Assembly: GCF_003946085.1 (NCBI RefSeq)
Contig: NZ_RHOB01000013.1
Coordinates: 17,650-81,649, forward strand
DNA: 64,000 nucleotides
Origin: Levilactobacillus angrenensis
GTDB taxonomy: Bacteria > Bacillota > Bacilli > Lactobacillales > Lactobacillaceae
Reading direction: 5' to 3'
Part shown: piece after piece, positions 27,980 through 38,160 of the stretch
Layout: every line of letters begins with the position of its first letter
How positions within the stretch are numbered: position 1 is the first letter of the stretch
Translations under genes and position numbers: made by a program
Notes under the pieces: model-generated
What the model was told of the DNA's origin: nothing
The model's database searches: none
The model's input: only the letters and a program-made list of their open reading frames with translations

Positions 27980-28813
27980 ATGAGTGAAAATAGTCGCATG
28001 GCACGCTACCATGCCAATGAGGAGCAGGAACCACAACAACAGCCAGCGCCACCAACTGCGTATCAACGCCGACCAGCGCTGGCACGGTGGGTCGCTTTCT
28101 TACTGCTTTTGTTAACGATCACGGTGGGATTGCGATTGACGGTTTTTAACGCGAATTACACGGCGGGGGTCGTGTCCAGATCCAGTTATGGGGAAAAGGT
28201 CATCAATCGTCTGAACGATGACTTGGAGAACCTGGGAATTTCTGGAGCACCCATCACGTCAGGTGTGGCGCAACCATATTTGGCAATCGGGGTGGCAGAA
28301 TTGTACGGTGACACGACCACCACAACGGTTGACGGAACTGACCTGTCGGCGGCGGTCAGCAGTCAGGCCCAGGCCATGGGGGTCACTGCGTCTAGCAAAT
28401 TGCTGCGTCAAATTAGCCAGGAGGCCCAGAAACGGGCGAAGGCGGCGTTTAACACCACCGCTATGCAACAAGCTGCGATTCAGGTTCAGCGGGCTAAAAA
28501 GCTGAATTTTTGGCTCATGCTGGCTGCGGTCATGCTGCTGGTCGTGACGTTCTTCTATGCACTAAGTGTGCACCATGTATTTGCCAGTCTGGGGCCGGGT
28601 TTGGCTTTGGGCGGCTTACTGAGTGGTTTAGTTGGCCTAGGCGGCTACTTCTTCTTGCCATTCGTGTTGACGGGAACTAGTCAAACGGTCAATAACTTAT
28701 TGACGGCGATTGGCCGTAGTGGCTTGGGCGTCATCATGTTCGCTGGTGCGGCGGAAATTATCGTCGGCGGCCTTGTCTTATTAGGGCACCGGACGTTCCG
28801 GCGTGAGAATTAA
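27980..28813 (+). CDS. Membrane protein of unknown function
   Basis: 277 residues. An N-terminal cytoplasmic stretch rich in Gln/Pro (EEQEPQQQPAPPTAYQ) leads to a membrane helix (WVAFLLLLLTITVGLRLTVF). An exported region of about 120 residues follows, then three more helices (LMLAAVMLLVVTFFYALSV onward), ending in a basic tail. The start is ATG 27980, 8 nt after GGGAGG; the in-frame GTG at 27971 overlaps the ribosome binding site. I recognise no named family. It is a monocistronic unit between two terminators. Confidence 0.8.
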   Translation: MSENSRMARYHANEEQEPQQQPAPPTAYQRRPALARWVAFLLLLLTITVGLRLTVFNANYTAGVVSRSSYGEKVINRLNDDLENLGISGAPITSGVAQPYLAIGVAELYGDTTTTTVDGTDLSAAVSSQAQAMGVTASSKLLRQISQEAQKRAKAAFNTTAMQQAAIQVQRAKKLNFWLMLAAVMLLVVTFFYALSVHHVFASLGPGLALGGLLSGLVGLGGYFFLPFVLTGTSQTVNNLLTAIGRSGLGVIMFAGAAEIIVGGLVLLGHRTFRREN

Positions 28814-28820
28814 ATACTAA

Positions 28821-28851
28821 TGAGTTCGGGACATGGGTCTCGAACTTTTTG
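28821..28851 (+). terminator. Terminator after the membrane protein gene
   Basis: GAGTTCGGGAC (28822-28832) pairs with GTCTCGAAC (28837-28845), followed by TTTTT. Confidence 0.85.
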
Positions 28852-29280
28852 TTTAAAGAGAAATATTATCTTTTTCTTAAGTATGTTCAATCAGAGTTAT
28901 AAAACTCGATTGGATTTCGTTAGTTAGAGTATAGGGGAAATGGCCAGCCAAATAACCGGCCATTAAAACAGTCGACTTTTGAAATGTTTTTGTTATATTA
29001 TCTTGCAATTAGTTTAAGGGAGGCGCAATATAAGAAATGTAATAATTCGACTTTATTGGGATGCTGCTGATTAAGAACAGTCGGCAACGAGACTGATGTA
29101 TTCGGGGATATTCGTGAATCGGGGATGTCACGGATGAATTCATGTGAATGGAAGAGCAATCTTGATTGACCCCATCCAGGCAAATCCGTGAGGGTGATCG
29201 TGTCAGTAAATTCAGTGAACTATCAGTCAATTGTCGATTACCAGGGGGTCGAAACACTATTTTAGTAGGGGGCTCAACAG
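28852..29280 (+). other. AT-rich gap and leader before the surface island
   Basis: No gene is visible in this 430-bp stretch. A hairpin AATGGCC/GGCCATT is at 28937-28966. A possible promoter is TCGACT, 16 nt, TATATT with extended -10 TGT (28972-28999). It leaves a leader of about 280 nt before the adhesin start. The other large surface gene also has a long leader (39806-40042), perhaps for post-transcriptional control. Confidence 0.5.
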
Positions 29281-32200
29281 ATGAGCAACGGGAGAACAAA
29301 GGTAAACAGCCAGAATAGTCTTCACGTAAAAAAAATGTACAAAGTCGCTAAACTACGGACTACTAACGGGAACGGTCTTACTGAGCGTTAGTCTAGGGAT
29401 GACGTCGGCCAAGGCCGCCACGGGGGATGAATCTAATCCCATACCGGCGCAAGACACGATACCTCTTGCCCAACAGGCCGCTGCTCAACCAGTGAACAGC
29501 GTGGTTTTGGGCAAAAACAAGCCAGCAGCCACTACCCCGGTGAGTCAGCCGAAGACACCAGCACAACCAGACAACGCGGACCAGCAACCGGCCGATTCAG
29601 AACCGGATGCGGCTCCTGAAACGAAGCAACCTGGGACACCCCAGCAGAACACCGATGAAGCACAGAACGCAACGCACGGTGATGAGCCAACCGACGCCAC
29701 AGCTCCGGTCACTACTGACGAAAAGTCGACTGAATCCCCGGCTAACGATCCGACCACGCAGACCGACTATGCCAGTGCGACGCCAATTGCGAAGAATCCT
29801 AAGGCGGTGACGCCCGATGGCACTCAGAAATTGGCAGGTAAGTACGCGTTCATTCCGAAGTTCAACGGGAGTGGCACGACGACGGTGTCAGTGATTGGAA
29901 CGGAGAAACCCGTGACCAAGAAACATACGATTGCCGCAGACTTGACCACGGCGACTAAGGGCGCGGTAGGCTTTAAGTACACGAACGTCGGTTTTGATGC
30001 CGCGGGGCACAGCCTGGACATGAATATTCTCTATACGGATTGGGGTCGGCTATCGGAAACAGATCCCGCGTACGTGGAGACATACACCACGATGATCTAT
30101 TCCAACTTTCGGGGTGCCGGTTGGGGCGATGTAAAATACCAATTCGTCCGGAGTGATTCCGGAGCCGCCGAGAACGTGACGGGGCTCTTGACGCTGACCG
30201 ATATCGACGGTAACCAAACCGTCAGTATCACGGATAGTCAGTGGGCCAACATTGATAATGTCTACATTCCCGAGGGGCCGGACCCACTGAGTGGGCAGAC
30301 GGACAACTGGCTCCGCTATACGGAAAACAATGGCTACTTGACGCTGGTGTCACCAGACTCGGGTAATACGCCGTCTGATGGCCAGTATTCCATGTTGACA
30401 TTTACATATACGAATCAGAGTGCCTTGACCTTTCGTTACAGCGATGGCTTAGACGGCTCTGTTCCCACCAAAATGACGGCGTGGGGCGTCAACTATATTC
30501 CACAAAAGCCATTGGCCACGGCTACGGTCACGCCTACTTTGACCGTGAGTGACAGTGATGAGACGGCTGTCTTACGGGATACCGTCAAGGATGGTGAATC
30601 GACCTACACGTACAATCTGAACCAGATCATTCCAGACGAATGGGCGCAGTTCTACTACGGCAGTGTGGCCCTAACGGGTAAATTGCCACAGAATGCGACG
30701 ATTACTGGCTTCAAGGTCGTCGATGAGGTGGGTAATGACGTCACCCAGTTCTTCACCAACGCTAATAGTGGTCAGGCCTTCAAAGTGACGGCTACTACGG
30801 ACGCCTTGCAGAACAGCGATTTTTACGGTCACCGGTACACCTTGCAATTGACCATGAACGCGCCCCAGACGGATCAGGTTCAGCGGCTAAACTTTCACGC
30901 GGTAACCACGATCGATGGGGATACGCAGGCGTCCAACGCGGTCACGACGCTGGTCGACAAGAAGCATTACTTAGTGACGCATTATTACATTCAAGGCACC
31001 ACCACGTCAGTCGCCCCTGACCAGCGACAACGACTGATCTACGGGACGCCCTATGCGACCAGTGCGCTCACGCTTGATAATTACCGATTGGTCGGTCAGG
31101 TTCGCACCAATGGAACCTTCACCGATGAGAATCAACCAGCAATCTATGAATATGCGCCGCTGACGGTCACCATTCCGGTCAAATTCGTGGATCAACGGGG
31201 CAAAGAGATTTCGCTTGCCACCAGTCTAACGGGACGGTTAGCCACTCCATATGATGCCAATCGCCTGCAGCGCACGTTGACCGGGTACGACTTGAAGTCA
31301 GTGGAACACGTCACTGGTACGTATGCGACTAATCCGACAGCCATCATTTTCCACTACCAGGCTAAGACAATCACCATCAAGATTCGCGATATTGACAACT
31401 ATGACAATGATTTAGACAAGGAATTGGGCTTGAAGCGGACGATTCAAGGATTGTACAACGATTCTTACCAGCTGTCCGTGTTAGACGTTCCACAATGGAG
31501 TGAGATCTACTCGGGGGCTAAGTCACTGTTGACGGGAACCTATGCGGAGAACCGGACAATCACGTTGCGGTATAAGCAGGCCTGGAACCAGCCGTATTTG
31601 AGCTACGATGGTTCAGAGACAATCCCAGTTTTTAATGGCTTAGATAAGTTGATTGGGGTCATGCAAATTCATCCAGATGTTAATGAAGACACTACTGTGG
31701 TGTTGATTAAACCTAATGGAAAGTATCTAGTGGGCACCCTAGACGATGATATTGATGTCGATACTTTTCATCAACAAGCGACGGTGTTAAAGGGAAAATC
31801 TGTGACTATCACCAGCAATACAGGCGAGAAGATCAAGGTATCTATCTCTAAGACCGGTGCAATTACCATTTCACACTTGTATAGCAAGACCTTGCCAGTG
31901 GCGGATCGTGCAACAGTTAGTGCCAATGGGCGTGAAATCAAGCAATATATTGATACTAAGAGCGCAGTGACTGGCTTGAGGAGTTCATCATTGTCAGTAA
32001 ATGGTGAATATGGCTTTCGCCAGGCAATTCAAAAGTGGCCTAATGGCTACACCACGATTTATGACAGCAGTAATCCTAACCAGGTTAAAATTACCGTCAA
32101 GAATGCCCGTGGTAAGCAGGTCTACAGCCAGCACAACTTCAAGCTGACCAAGAATGCAACGGTCAAGATCGGCCATCACCAGTGGATTTTCAAGAGCAAC

Positions 32201-32806
32201 GTTTACGGTGCTTTGAATGCGCAATTGATGACGACCAACCAGGCGGGGAGCGGCAAGGTATACGTTCAACAGCTAACCTTCGGTGGAACGTTAAAGTGGA
32301 CTAGCCTAGGCACAATTAAACACCACAAGCTCATTAGCCTAACGACGAAGACTTATGGACAGTATCGGGAACAGAACTTTAGTGATGACAAGATAGGTAG
32401 TTCGAAAAAAAGTGGAGAAGTATTAGGTCGTCAATTATCGATACGGATTTCAGGCTCGTATTGGTTGAAAGCTACTTTTGATAAAGAGGGGCACTTAATC
32501 AGTGAGACTAAGTATAAATTGAAGCCTAAAGTTGCACTAGCGTCTAGTTTTTGGGAGTTATCAGGAAGAGACCAAACTAATTGGTTAAATAAAGTTAGTG
32601 TTCAGGTTACTCGCACCAGTAAAGATACATCTCTTTCTTCTGGTGTGGTCAGAAATAATTTCACCAGGCGTATGTCGGAAAAGCGGCTTCCTCAAACTGG
32701 AGAATATAGTAGTGTTTATCTACCATTTTTGGGAATTTTGGGAGTTCTGGTAAACGCATTGGCAGTTGCGATGAGGGTATTCAAACGAGGAGAGTACGAT
32801 GATTAA
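29281..32806 (+). pseudogene. MucBP-domain LPQTG adhesin with frameshifted signal peptide
   Basis: AGGGGG (29267-29272) and ATG 29281 open MSNGRTKVNSQNSLHVKKMY, continuing KVAK, a KxYKxGKxW-type start. The frame then stops at TAG after about 37 codons. The hydrophobic core YGLLTGTVLLSVSLGMTSAKAA lies in the next frame, which has no good start before ATG 29399. The mature part is a Pro/Thr/Asp-rich stretch, a beta-rich domain, about three MucBP-like repeats (VKFVDQRGKEI..., FHYQAK, LRYKQ), an AT-richer C-terminal part and LPQTG, membrane helix and basic tail for sortase. It would bind mucus or cell surfaces. As read it cannot be exported normally; a sequencing error is the alternative. Confidence 0.75.
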
Positions 32807-34178
32807 TAAAAGATGGTTAAAATTTGCAGTAATCATTATGATAACGGTAACGCTATTGCCACTGGACGTGAATGCAGCAACTGTCAATGTGGTTGATGTG
32901 AAATCACCGAAGTCAGTTAACACATTGAAAATTACCAAAAGATGGTTTAGGCCTAGAGCCAATAAGTACGAGAGACAGAAGGTTAGCCCGGTAAGCAAAA
33001 ATTATCGAGCTGTTAGAGTTTTCCCTGGGAAAGGAATACATTATAATTTTTCACGATATGCTTTTTTAGTGGATGGAAAGCCAGTAAATAAGTATATCAA
33101 AAAGTATAATAAGATTAAGTATATCGGCAGGTATGGGGAACCGCAAGCGGTCGCAATTGTCGGACACTATATGTATGTGCAAATGAGTTTCCGACACCAT
33201 GGAAATAAGAGAAAGGGGAGAATAGTTAAGTATAATTTAGCCACGATGGATAAATTAATTAATAGGGATGGAAAACACGACAAGATTGTAAGGGCTTTGC
33301 AAAAAGCAAGAAAGTATATATATCCGATGTCAAGTAAGAGCAAGGAAAAAGCAAAGCGGGGAAAGTTGAAGAGATCGGCAAAAAAACATTTGAGTAAGTT
33401 CAATTACAAAGTCTACACAGCTGTTACTTTTGGACCTAAGTTTTACACAGGGCATGGACAAAGCTTTTCATATAACCCACATGATAAGCATCTTTATAAC
33501 GTTGCCTATAGTCTTACACGGGATACTGGAAAAAGAGCACATCCTTTCAAATTTCAAAAGATAAGTTTGAAGAAGCTCAAACCTGTTAAGACTTGGAAAC
33601 TTAATGTTCGATTGAGAAAAACAAAAAAGATTCTTTGGTTTTTCCCAATAACGTGGACAACGGCGTACTTGCAGATACATGATTTAACTTTTGATAGTAA
33701 AGGCAATTTTTACTTTACGCGGGCCTATTCTGATAGGAAACTAAAAAAAAATGCAAAAAAAGCACGTCTTCGGGAATATGCCAAAGGGTATAGACCGGGA
33801 TCTAAGTACAGTAAAACAAGAAATTCTAGAGGGCGAGGATTGGTAATTTATCGTGGAAAATTTAAAAGGAATCGGAAGACTAAGAAAACCAGTATCTCGA
33901 TTACAATGGTTGAACATGTAAGTAATGCAATTGGTTATCAAAATCAAGGTCTGGCTTATAGTGGAAGTGTAAAGAGACTATTCTTAGTCTATGATAATGC
34001 ATTTATGTCGATTCCAATTAGTAAGTTGAATCATAAGATGAGTGCAAAATCTTTGAACTTTACAGTTTTAAAAAACCATCGTGAGTCTGAGGGAATGGGA
34101 ATTCGGAGCAACGGGAAGGGGTACTTAGTTTTGAATAGATATGCCGAAGCTACAATTTCAAAAGTAAAAGTGAAGTAA
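32799..34178 (+). CDS. Secreted basic protein, type A1 (propeller-like)
   Basis: 459 residues with a signal peptide (WLKFAVIIMITVTLLPLDVNAA). The mature protein is very Lys/Arg-rich. It has spaced motifs that suggest repeated beta blades: GEPQAVAIVGHYMYVQMSF, GHGQSFSYNPHDKHLYNVAY, LQIHDLTFDSKGNFYFT, NQGLAYSGSVKRLFLVYDN and ESEGMGI. No catalytic motif is seen and I cannot name the family; a link to exported propeller-type bacteriocins is only a guess. The ATG overlaps the adhesin stop region (ATGATTAA), with GAGGAGAG upstream, so the two are coupled. Codon use is AT-rich. Confidence 0.75.
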   Translation: MINKRWLKFAVIIMITVTLLPLDVNAATVNVVDVKSPKSVNTLKITKRWFRPRANKYERQKVSPVSKNYRAVRVFPGKGIHYNFSRYAFLVDGKPVNKYIKKYNKIKYIGRYGEPQAVAIVGHYMYVQMSFRHHGNKRKGRIVKYNLATMDKLINRDGKHDKIVRALQKARKYIYPMSSKSKEKAKRGKLKRSAKKHLSKFNYKVYTAVTFGPKFYTGHGQSFSYNPHDKHLYNVAYSLTRDTGKRAHPFKFQKISLKKLKPVKTWKLNVRLRKTKKILWFFPITWTTAYLQIHDLTFDSKGNFYFTRAYSDRKLKKNAKKARLREYAKGYRPGSKYSKTRNSRGRGLVIYRGKFKRNRKTKKTSISITMVEHVSNAIGYQNQGLAYSGSVKRLFLVYDNAFMSIPISKLNHKMSAKSLNFTVLKNHRESEGMGIRSNGKGYLVLNRYAEATISKVKVK

Positions 34179-34191
34179 AGGGGATTACGTT

Positions 34192-35418
34192 ATGTCAAAA
34201 AGGTTATATTTAAGTATCGCAATGGTATTGAGTGTCATGATGGTTGGCTGTGCTGAAAACGGTCATGAGGACGATGTACATGCCAGTTCTAGTCAACTGC
34301 AGTCCAATAAAATCGAAGACAAGTCAAGTGCAATGGTCGCTGTTGGTAAGATCCTGAGTGATAAAGAAATGAATCCGGATGTCGCCTACAAAGTAGGTAA
34401 GAAGTCGGTTCTTGCTTATCATAGTTTGACAAAATTTGGTAAAAAATCAGATAAACTGGCTACTTACAAGGCATCGTCGGGAGAGGTATTTGGAATTACG
34501 AAAAGGTATCAGACAACAACGGGAATTTATTACCATTTGATTCAATTTCAGTCAAACGGTTTTAGCAATAAAAAACATCCAGCAAACTCGTCATACATTA
34601 AGTTCTGGGGGGAAGGAGGGTATGTTAAAGCAAACGACATGCGGCGCTTTCACCCAGTGACCTCAGAGTGGAACTATCACAAGAAAGTACCATACTATGT
34701 AGCCAATCCGTATAGTCATCGTATTTGGAATAATCCCGTTGATACCAAACACTACACGTATATTAGTCATGTTTTCGATCGGTTGACCACGGTGCAACTG
34801 TATGCGACTAAAGAATTGGTTAAAAGTACGGGCAAGCATTATGTCTACTTGCAAACGGCAGGCGGGAAAAAGCTTGGATGGGTTGTTAAGAAAAGAAGTG
34901 TCTTGATTGCTGGAAAATATCGAGACGTCGGTAAACAATTATTGAAGCCTAAAACGCATGAGACGTTAATTAAAAAGGTGCAAAGCAAGGCATCCACTCA
35001 TAATCGGGTTACGACGAATGATAGTATGGCAACACAACAACGAGTTTATTTAGTTAAAAATCGTTATCATAAGATTGTTCGTATTCTTGTAGTAGGAATG
35101 GATAATCGGCCAACGAAGCTCTATCTAAGAGGCGGTCGAGTGACTAAATTGATTAGTTATACTTATCGTCGAGTGCCTTGGAAAACAGTAACAGGTCTCA
35201 AAAAGTTAAAGAAACACTATCTCGCTGAACATCTGTACACGAACTCTGCAGCAACTAAAACATCTTTTTATTCAAAAAAGAATAAAAAACTTGTGAAGGC
35301 TGTGACTATGGGGAACGATGGCACAGCTATGGCTACTGTTTATCGTAATGGAAGGGTGAGATTTTCGACAGAAATACCGAAAGATTTGAATACTTTTCCG
35401 ATTGCAGATTTTGACTAG
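34192..35418 (+). CDS. Lipoprotein, type B1 (SH3/GW-like repeats)
   Basis: 408 residues. A lipoprotein signal (SIAMVLSVMMVGC, cysteine near residue 20) is followed by a Ser-rich linker. Several blocks like bacterial SH3/GW modules come next: YYHLIQFQSNGF...GGYVKANDM, HYTYISHVFDRLTTVQLYAT and HYVYLQTAGGKKLGWVVKK. Very basic overall, which would suit binding to anionic wall polymers. It is 13 bp behind A1 and probably co-transcribed. Paralogues occur at 37437-38104 (fused) and 38161-39393. Function is unknown. Confidence 0.78.
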   Translation: MSKRLYLSIAMVLSVMMVGCAENGHEDDVHASSSQLQSNKIEDKSSAMVAVGKILSDKEMNPDVAYKVGKKSVLAYHSLTKFGKKSDKLATYKASSGEVFGITKRYQTTTGIYYHLIQFQSNGFSNKKHPANSSYIKFWGEGGYVKANDMRRFHPVTSEWNYHKKVPYYVANPYSHRIWNNPVDTKHYTYISHVFDRLTTVQLYATKELVKSTGKHYVYLQTAGGKKLGWVVKKRSVLIAGKYRDVGKQLLKPKTHETLIKKVQSKASTHNRVTTNDSMATQQRVYLVKNRYHKIVRILVVGMDNRPTKLYLRGGRVTKLISYTYRRVPWKTVTGLKKLKKHYLAEHLYTNSAATKTSFYSKKNKKLVKAVTMGNDGTAMATVYRNGRVRFSTEIPKDLNTFPIADFD

Positions 35419-35432
35419 GGTAGGAGTAAGCT

Positions 35433-35496
35433 GTTGAAGTCCATTACGGATGTTGACGAGGGTAGTATTACTTACTCAATCAATGACTATAAATAG
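35433..35496 (+). pseudogene. 3' remnant of a type B lipoprotein gene
   Basis: TTGAAGTCC... reads LKSITDVDEGSITYSINDYK then TAG. The end of the B2 fusion gene reads KFFTDVDEKSITYSINDYK. Only this 3' tail survives, directly after the B1 stop and 2 bp before the IS30 left end. Confidence 0.85.
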
Positions 35497-35498
35497 AT

Positions 35499-36695
35499 CC
35501 CGAATTGTCAAATCAAGTGCAACACCAGCTGGAGTAGGTTGACCATGGGAAAATACTTTTAGCGTAGCTTTAGTTGGACGGTGATAAGAGCTCAAAAACT
35601 TCACTAGCACTGAGGTAGCCCAGAGACTTGCGTAGCCGATGGTTAAGCACGTACTGGACGTTGGTGATGTAGCTTTCATCAAAGACGCGCATGGACATGC
35701 CTTTAGGTATGAACTCACGGATCAAGCCGTTTTGGTTCTCGTTACTACCACGTTCCCAGGGTGCATAAGGATGAGCGAAGTAGACCTGGGTCCCCGCGAC
35801 CTGGTCCAGTAGTGCGAACTCACTGCCGTTGTCAAAAGTGACCGAGTGGAACTTCTCTAGTACGTAAGCATTGATGATTGTTTGAAGTGCATCACGACAG
35901 GTGTCGGCGTGGTAATTGGGAATTTTAACGATAATTTCGTAGCGACTCGAGCGGTCAGTGAGTGTCATCAGAGCCGGTTCGTTCACGGTACGTTTGCCTT
36001 TGATGAGGTTGCCTTCCCAATCACCGACTGTTGTTCGTTTATCGACAATCTCCGGCCGTTCCTCAATGGAAGTGCCTAGGACCTTCTTATTCATCCGTTG
36101 GTGGGCATTACGCCAGCTCTTGACTCGTCTGCGTAGCTTTACTGGTAAGTCGGCATTCCGTAGTGCGATGTAGCGGTAGACCGTGGGGGTCGAAGGACAG
36201 GGCTTACCAGGGTGTTCCCGCCGGAAGCGATGAACGAAACTGTCGACACTGTCGACGCGGAAGTGCTTTTTTAATTCGGTACAAAACATCTTGAAGAACA
36301 ACCAACAACGCTTCAATAGGCCCTTAGAATGGCAATGAAGCCGGTTCTTAGCGTAGATCAGCTGACCGGTGGCAGCGTAGTATTTGAAGTAAGGCAGGTA
36401 GTTTGAGTCCAGCTGACGGACGGTACCTCGCTTGAGCTCACGACTGATGGTACTAGGATTACGATTGAGCCGTTTAGCAATCCGACGAACAGAATAATCC
36501 TCTTCGTGAAGTGCTTGGATTTGACTACTTTCTTCGGCTGAGAGTTGTTGGTAGTAGCGAGCAGTGCTAAGATTTTAGTGGGTCATGGAGAGTCCTCTTT
36601 CTTTTTGGTTTCGACGCTTAAAAGTAGGTCTCCATGGCCTATTTGTTTACCTAAAATTATCTTACCGGGTGTTGCACTTCAATTTTAAATTCGGG
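35499..36695 (-). mobile_element. IS30-family insertion sequence (inactivated)
   Basis: A 1197-bp element. The ends are inverted: CCCGAATT, 8 nt and AAGTGCAACACC (35499-35526) face GGTGTTGCACTT, 8 nt and AATTCGGG (36668-36695). It holds one transposase gene on the minus strand. The flanks (AGAT on the left, TTTC on the right) show no clear target duplication, so a deletion may have occurred at one end. Confidence 0.92.
35570..36586 (-). pseudogene. IS30-family transposase with early nonsense codon
   Basis: AGAGGA and ATG at 36586 begin MTH and then TAA (36577-36575). The same frame continues with the N-terminal helix-turn-helix (YSVRRIAKRLNRNPSTISRE) and the DDE domain (VGDWEGNLIKGK, TLTDRSSRYEI, VTFDNGSEF, PWERGSNENQNGLIRE). 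DDE residues are present. After VYRYI a few residues expected in the family before LRNADLP are missing, an apparent small in-frame deletion. The longest intact frame starts at TTG 36316 and lacks the DNA-binding domain. Confidence 0.9.
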
Positions 36696-36696
36696 T

Positions 36697-38104
36697 TTCA
36701 TTTTTGGCTGACGGAAAACCAGTAAAAAAACAAATCCTTTAATCGCATAGCCTTATTAGGTAAACATGCGGAGCCCCAAGGTGTAGCAATCGTTAAGTTT
36801 AAGGCACCAGGAACGAAGAGTAAACATACGTACATGTTTATTCAAATGTCGTTTAACAAGGGGAATAACAATCGTATGGGACAGATTGTGCGGTACGACC
36901 TTGGAGTGTTGGATAAGTATGTTAATAAGAAAGGTAAGCACAATAAGGTTGTTAAGCATTACAAAAATCCAAGAAGTATCTGGCACCTTTGTCGAGTAAG
37001 AAAAAAGGGAAGAAAAAGTGGGCATCCAAGAGAAGAAAAGCTAAGAAGCATTTGAGTAAGGCCAATTACAAAATATTTTCTGCAGTTGTAATTGGGAAGA
37101 AATTCAAGATGGGTCATGGGCAGAGCTTCTCATATAACCCCAAAGATGGTCGGTTATACAATGCGGCGCTCACGGCCAAACATGATAGTGGAAATTATCG
37201 TGAGTTTAATTTTCAAAAGATCAGTATGCACACCTTAGCACCGTCCAAGACATGGCGCATGTTGGTCCGAGTGACCCATACTGTGAAGTCTGTAGGGCTC
37301 AAGTCCCGTCGAGTGAAAACATATTTGCAGTTACACGACTTAACCTTTGATAAGGGAGGACATTTCTACTTCACAGAGACGGCCAAGCGAATGCAGACCA
37401 TGAAGAACAGATTATCGAAGTATACGGAAGCGTATACTTACATCACTCACGTCTTCGATCGGTTGACCACCCAGCAGTTGTATGCAACCAAGGAACTGAT
37501 TACGCATAAGAATCTACATTATGTGTACTTAGAAACTGCAAAAGGACGTAAGTTAGGCTGGGTCTATAAGGCTCGGCATACACTTATTGCGGGAAAATAC
37601 CGTGATCCGGGGAAACAATTATTGAAATTGAAAAGACACGAGCATCTTGTCACCAAGGTTCAAAGTAAGAAATCAACGAAAAATCGGGTTGGTGTCAATG
37701 ATAGCTTATCGTTACAGCAACGCGCTTATCTGGTTAAGAATCGGAAAAATCAGATTGTTAGAGTGCTGATTATCAGTATGGACAATCGCCCCACCAAGAT
37801 ATACTTCCGCAACGGACGAGCGGTTAAGGTAAAGACGTACAAGTATCGGCGAACGCCCTGGAAATCGACAACCAACAAGAAAAAATTGCGAACGAAGTAT
37901 CTTGTGCAGCATGAATATGATTACGCAAGCGTTGATGCAACTCAAAACCGTTTTTACTCAACTAAGAATAAGAAATTAGTTAGATTGGAGACGCTAGGCT
38001 TTGATGGCGGTGGGTACGTTGATGTTTATCGGAATGGTCATGTGAAGTTCTTTACGGATGTTGACGAGAAAAGTATTACTTATTCGATTAATGATTATAA
38101 GTAG
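36697..38104 (+). pseudogene. Chimeric A2-B2 gene, 5' cut by IS30
   Basis: From the IS end the sequence matches A1 internally (FLADGKPV, HAEPQGVAIV, YMFIQMSFNKGNN). It is interrupted by stops near 36740-36775 and a frameshift near 36955, and then runs open from about 36989. It keeps A motifs GHGQSFSYNPKDGRLYNAAL and LQLHDLTFDKGGHFYFTE. At about 37437 it switches, after KYTEA, to the type B sequence YTYITHVFDRLTT and continues to the B C-terminus. No signal peptide or ribosome binding site remains. This is a fusion of an A gene and a B gene with loss of what lay between. Confidence 0.85.
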
Positions 38105-38160
38105 ATAGACTTGTTTTCGATTGACGGTCTATTTCTTGATTGGAACGAGGGGATGGTAGG

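Noticed and set aside
29399..32806. Treating the adhesin as starting at ATG 29399
   Set aside because: This ATG falls within the signal peptide core and has no ribosome binding site; the true start signals are at 29267-29283 in another frame.
32799..34178. Assignment of the type A protein as a helveticin-like bacteriocin
   Set aside because: Spaced blade-like motifs are suggestive only; I could not match defining residues and cannot run a profile search.
36316..36586. IS30 transposase as an intact gene from TTG 36316
   Set aside because: It would lack the DNA-binding domain, which is still readable upstream behind a nonsense codon.
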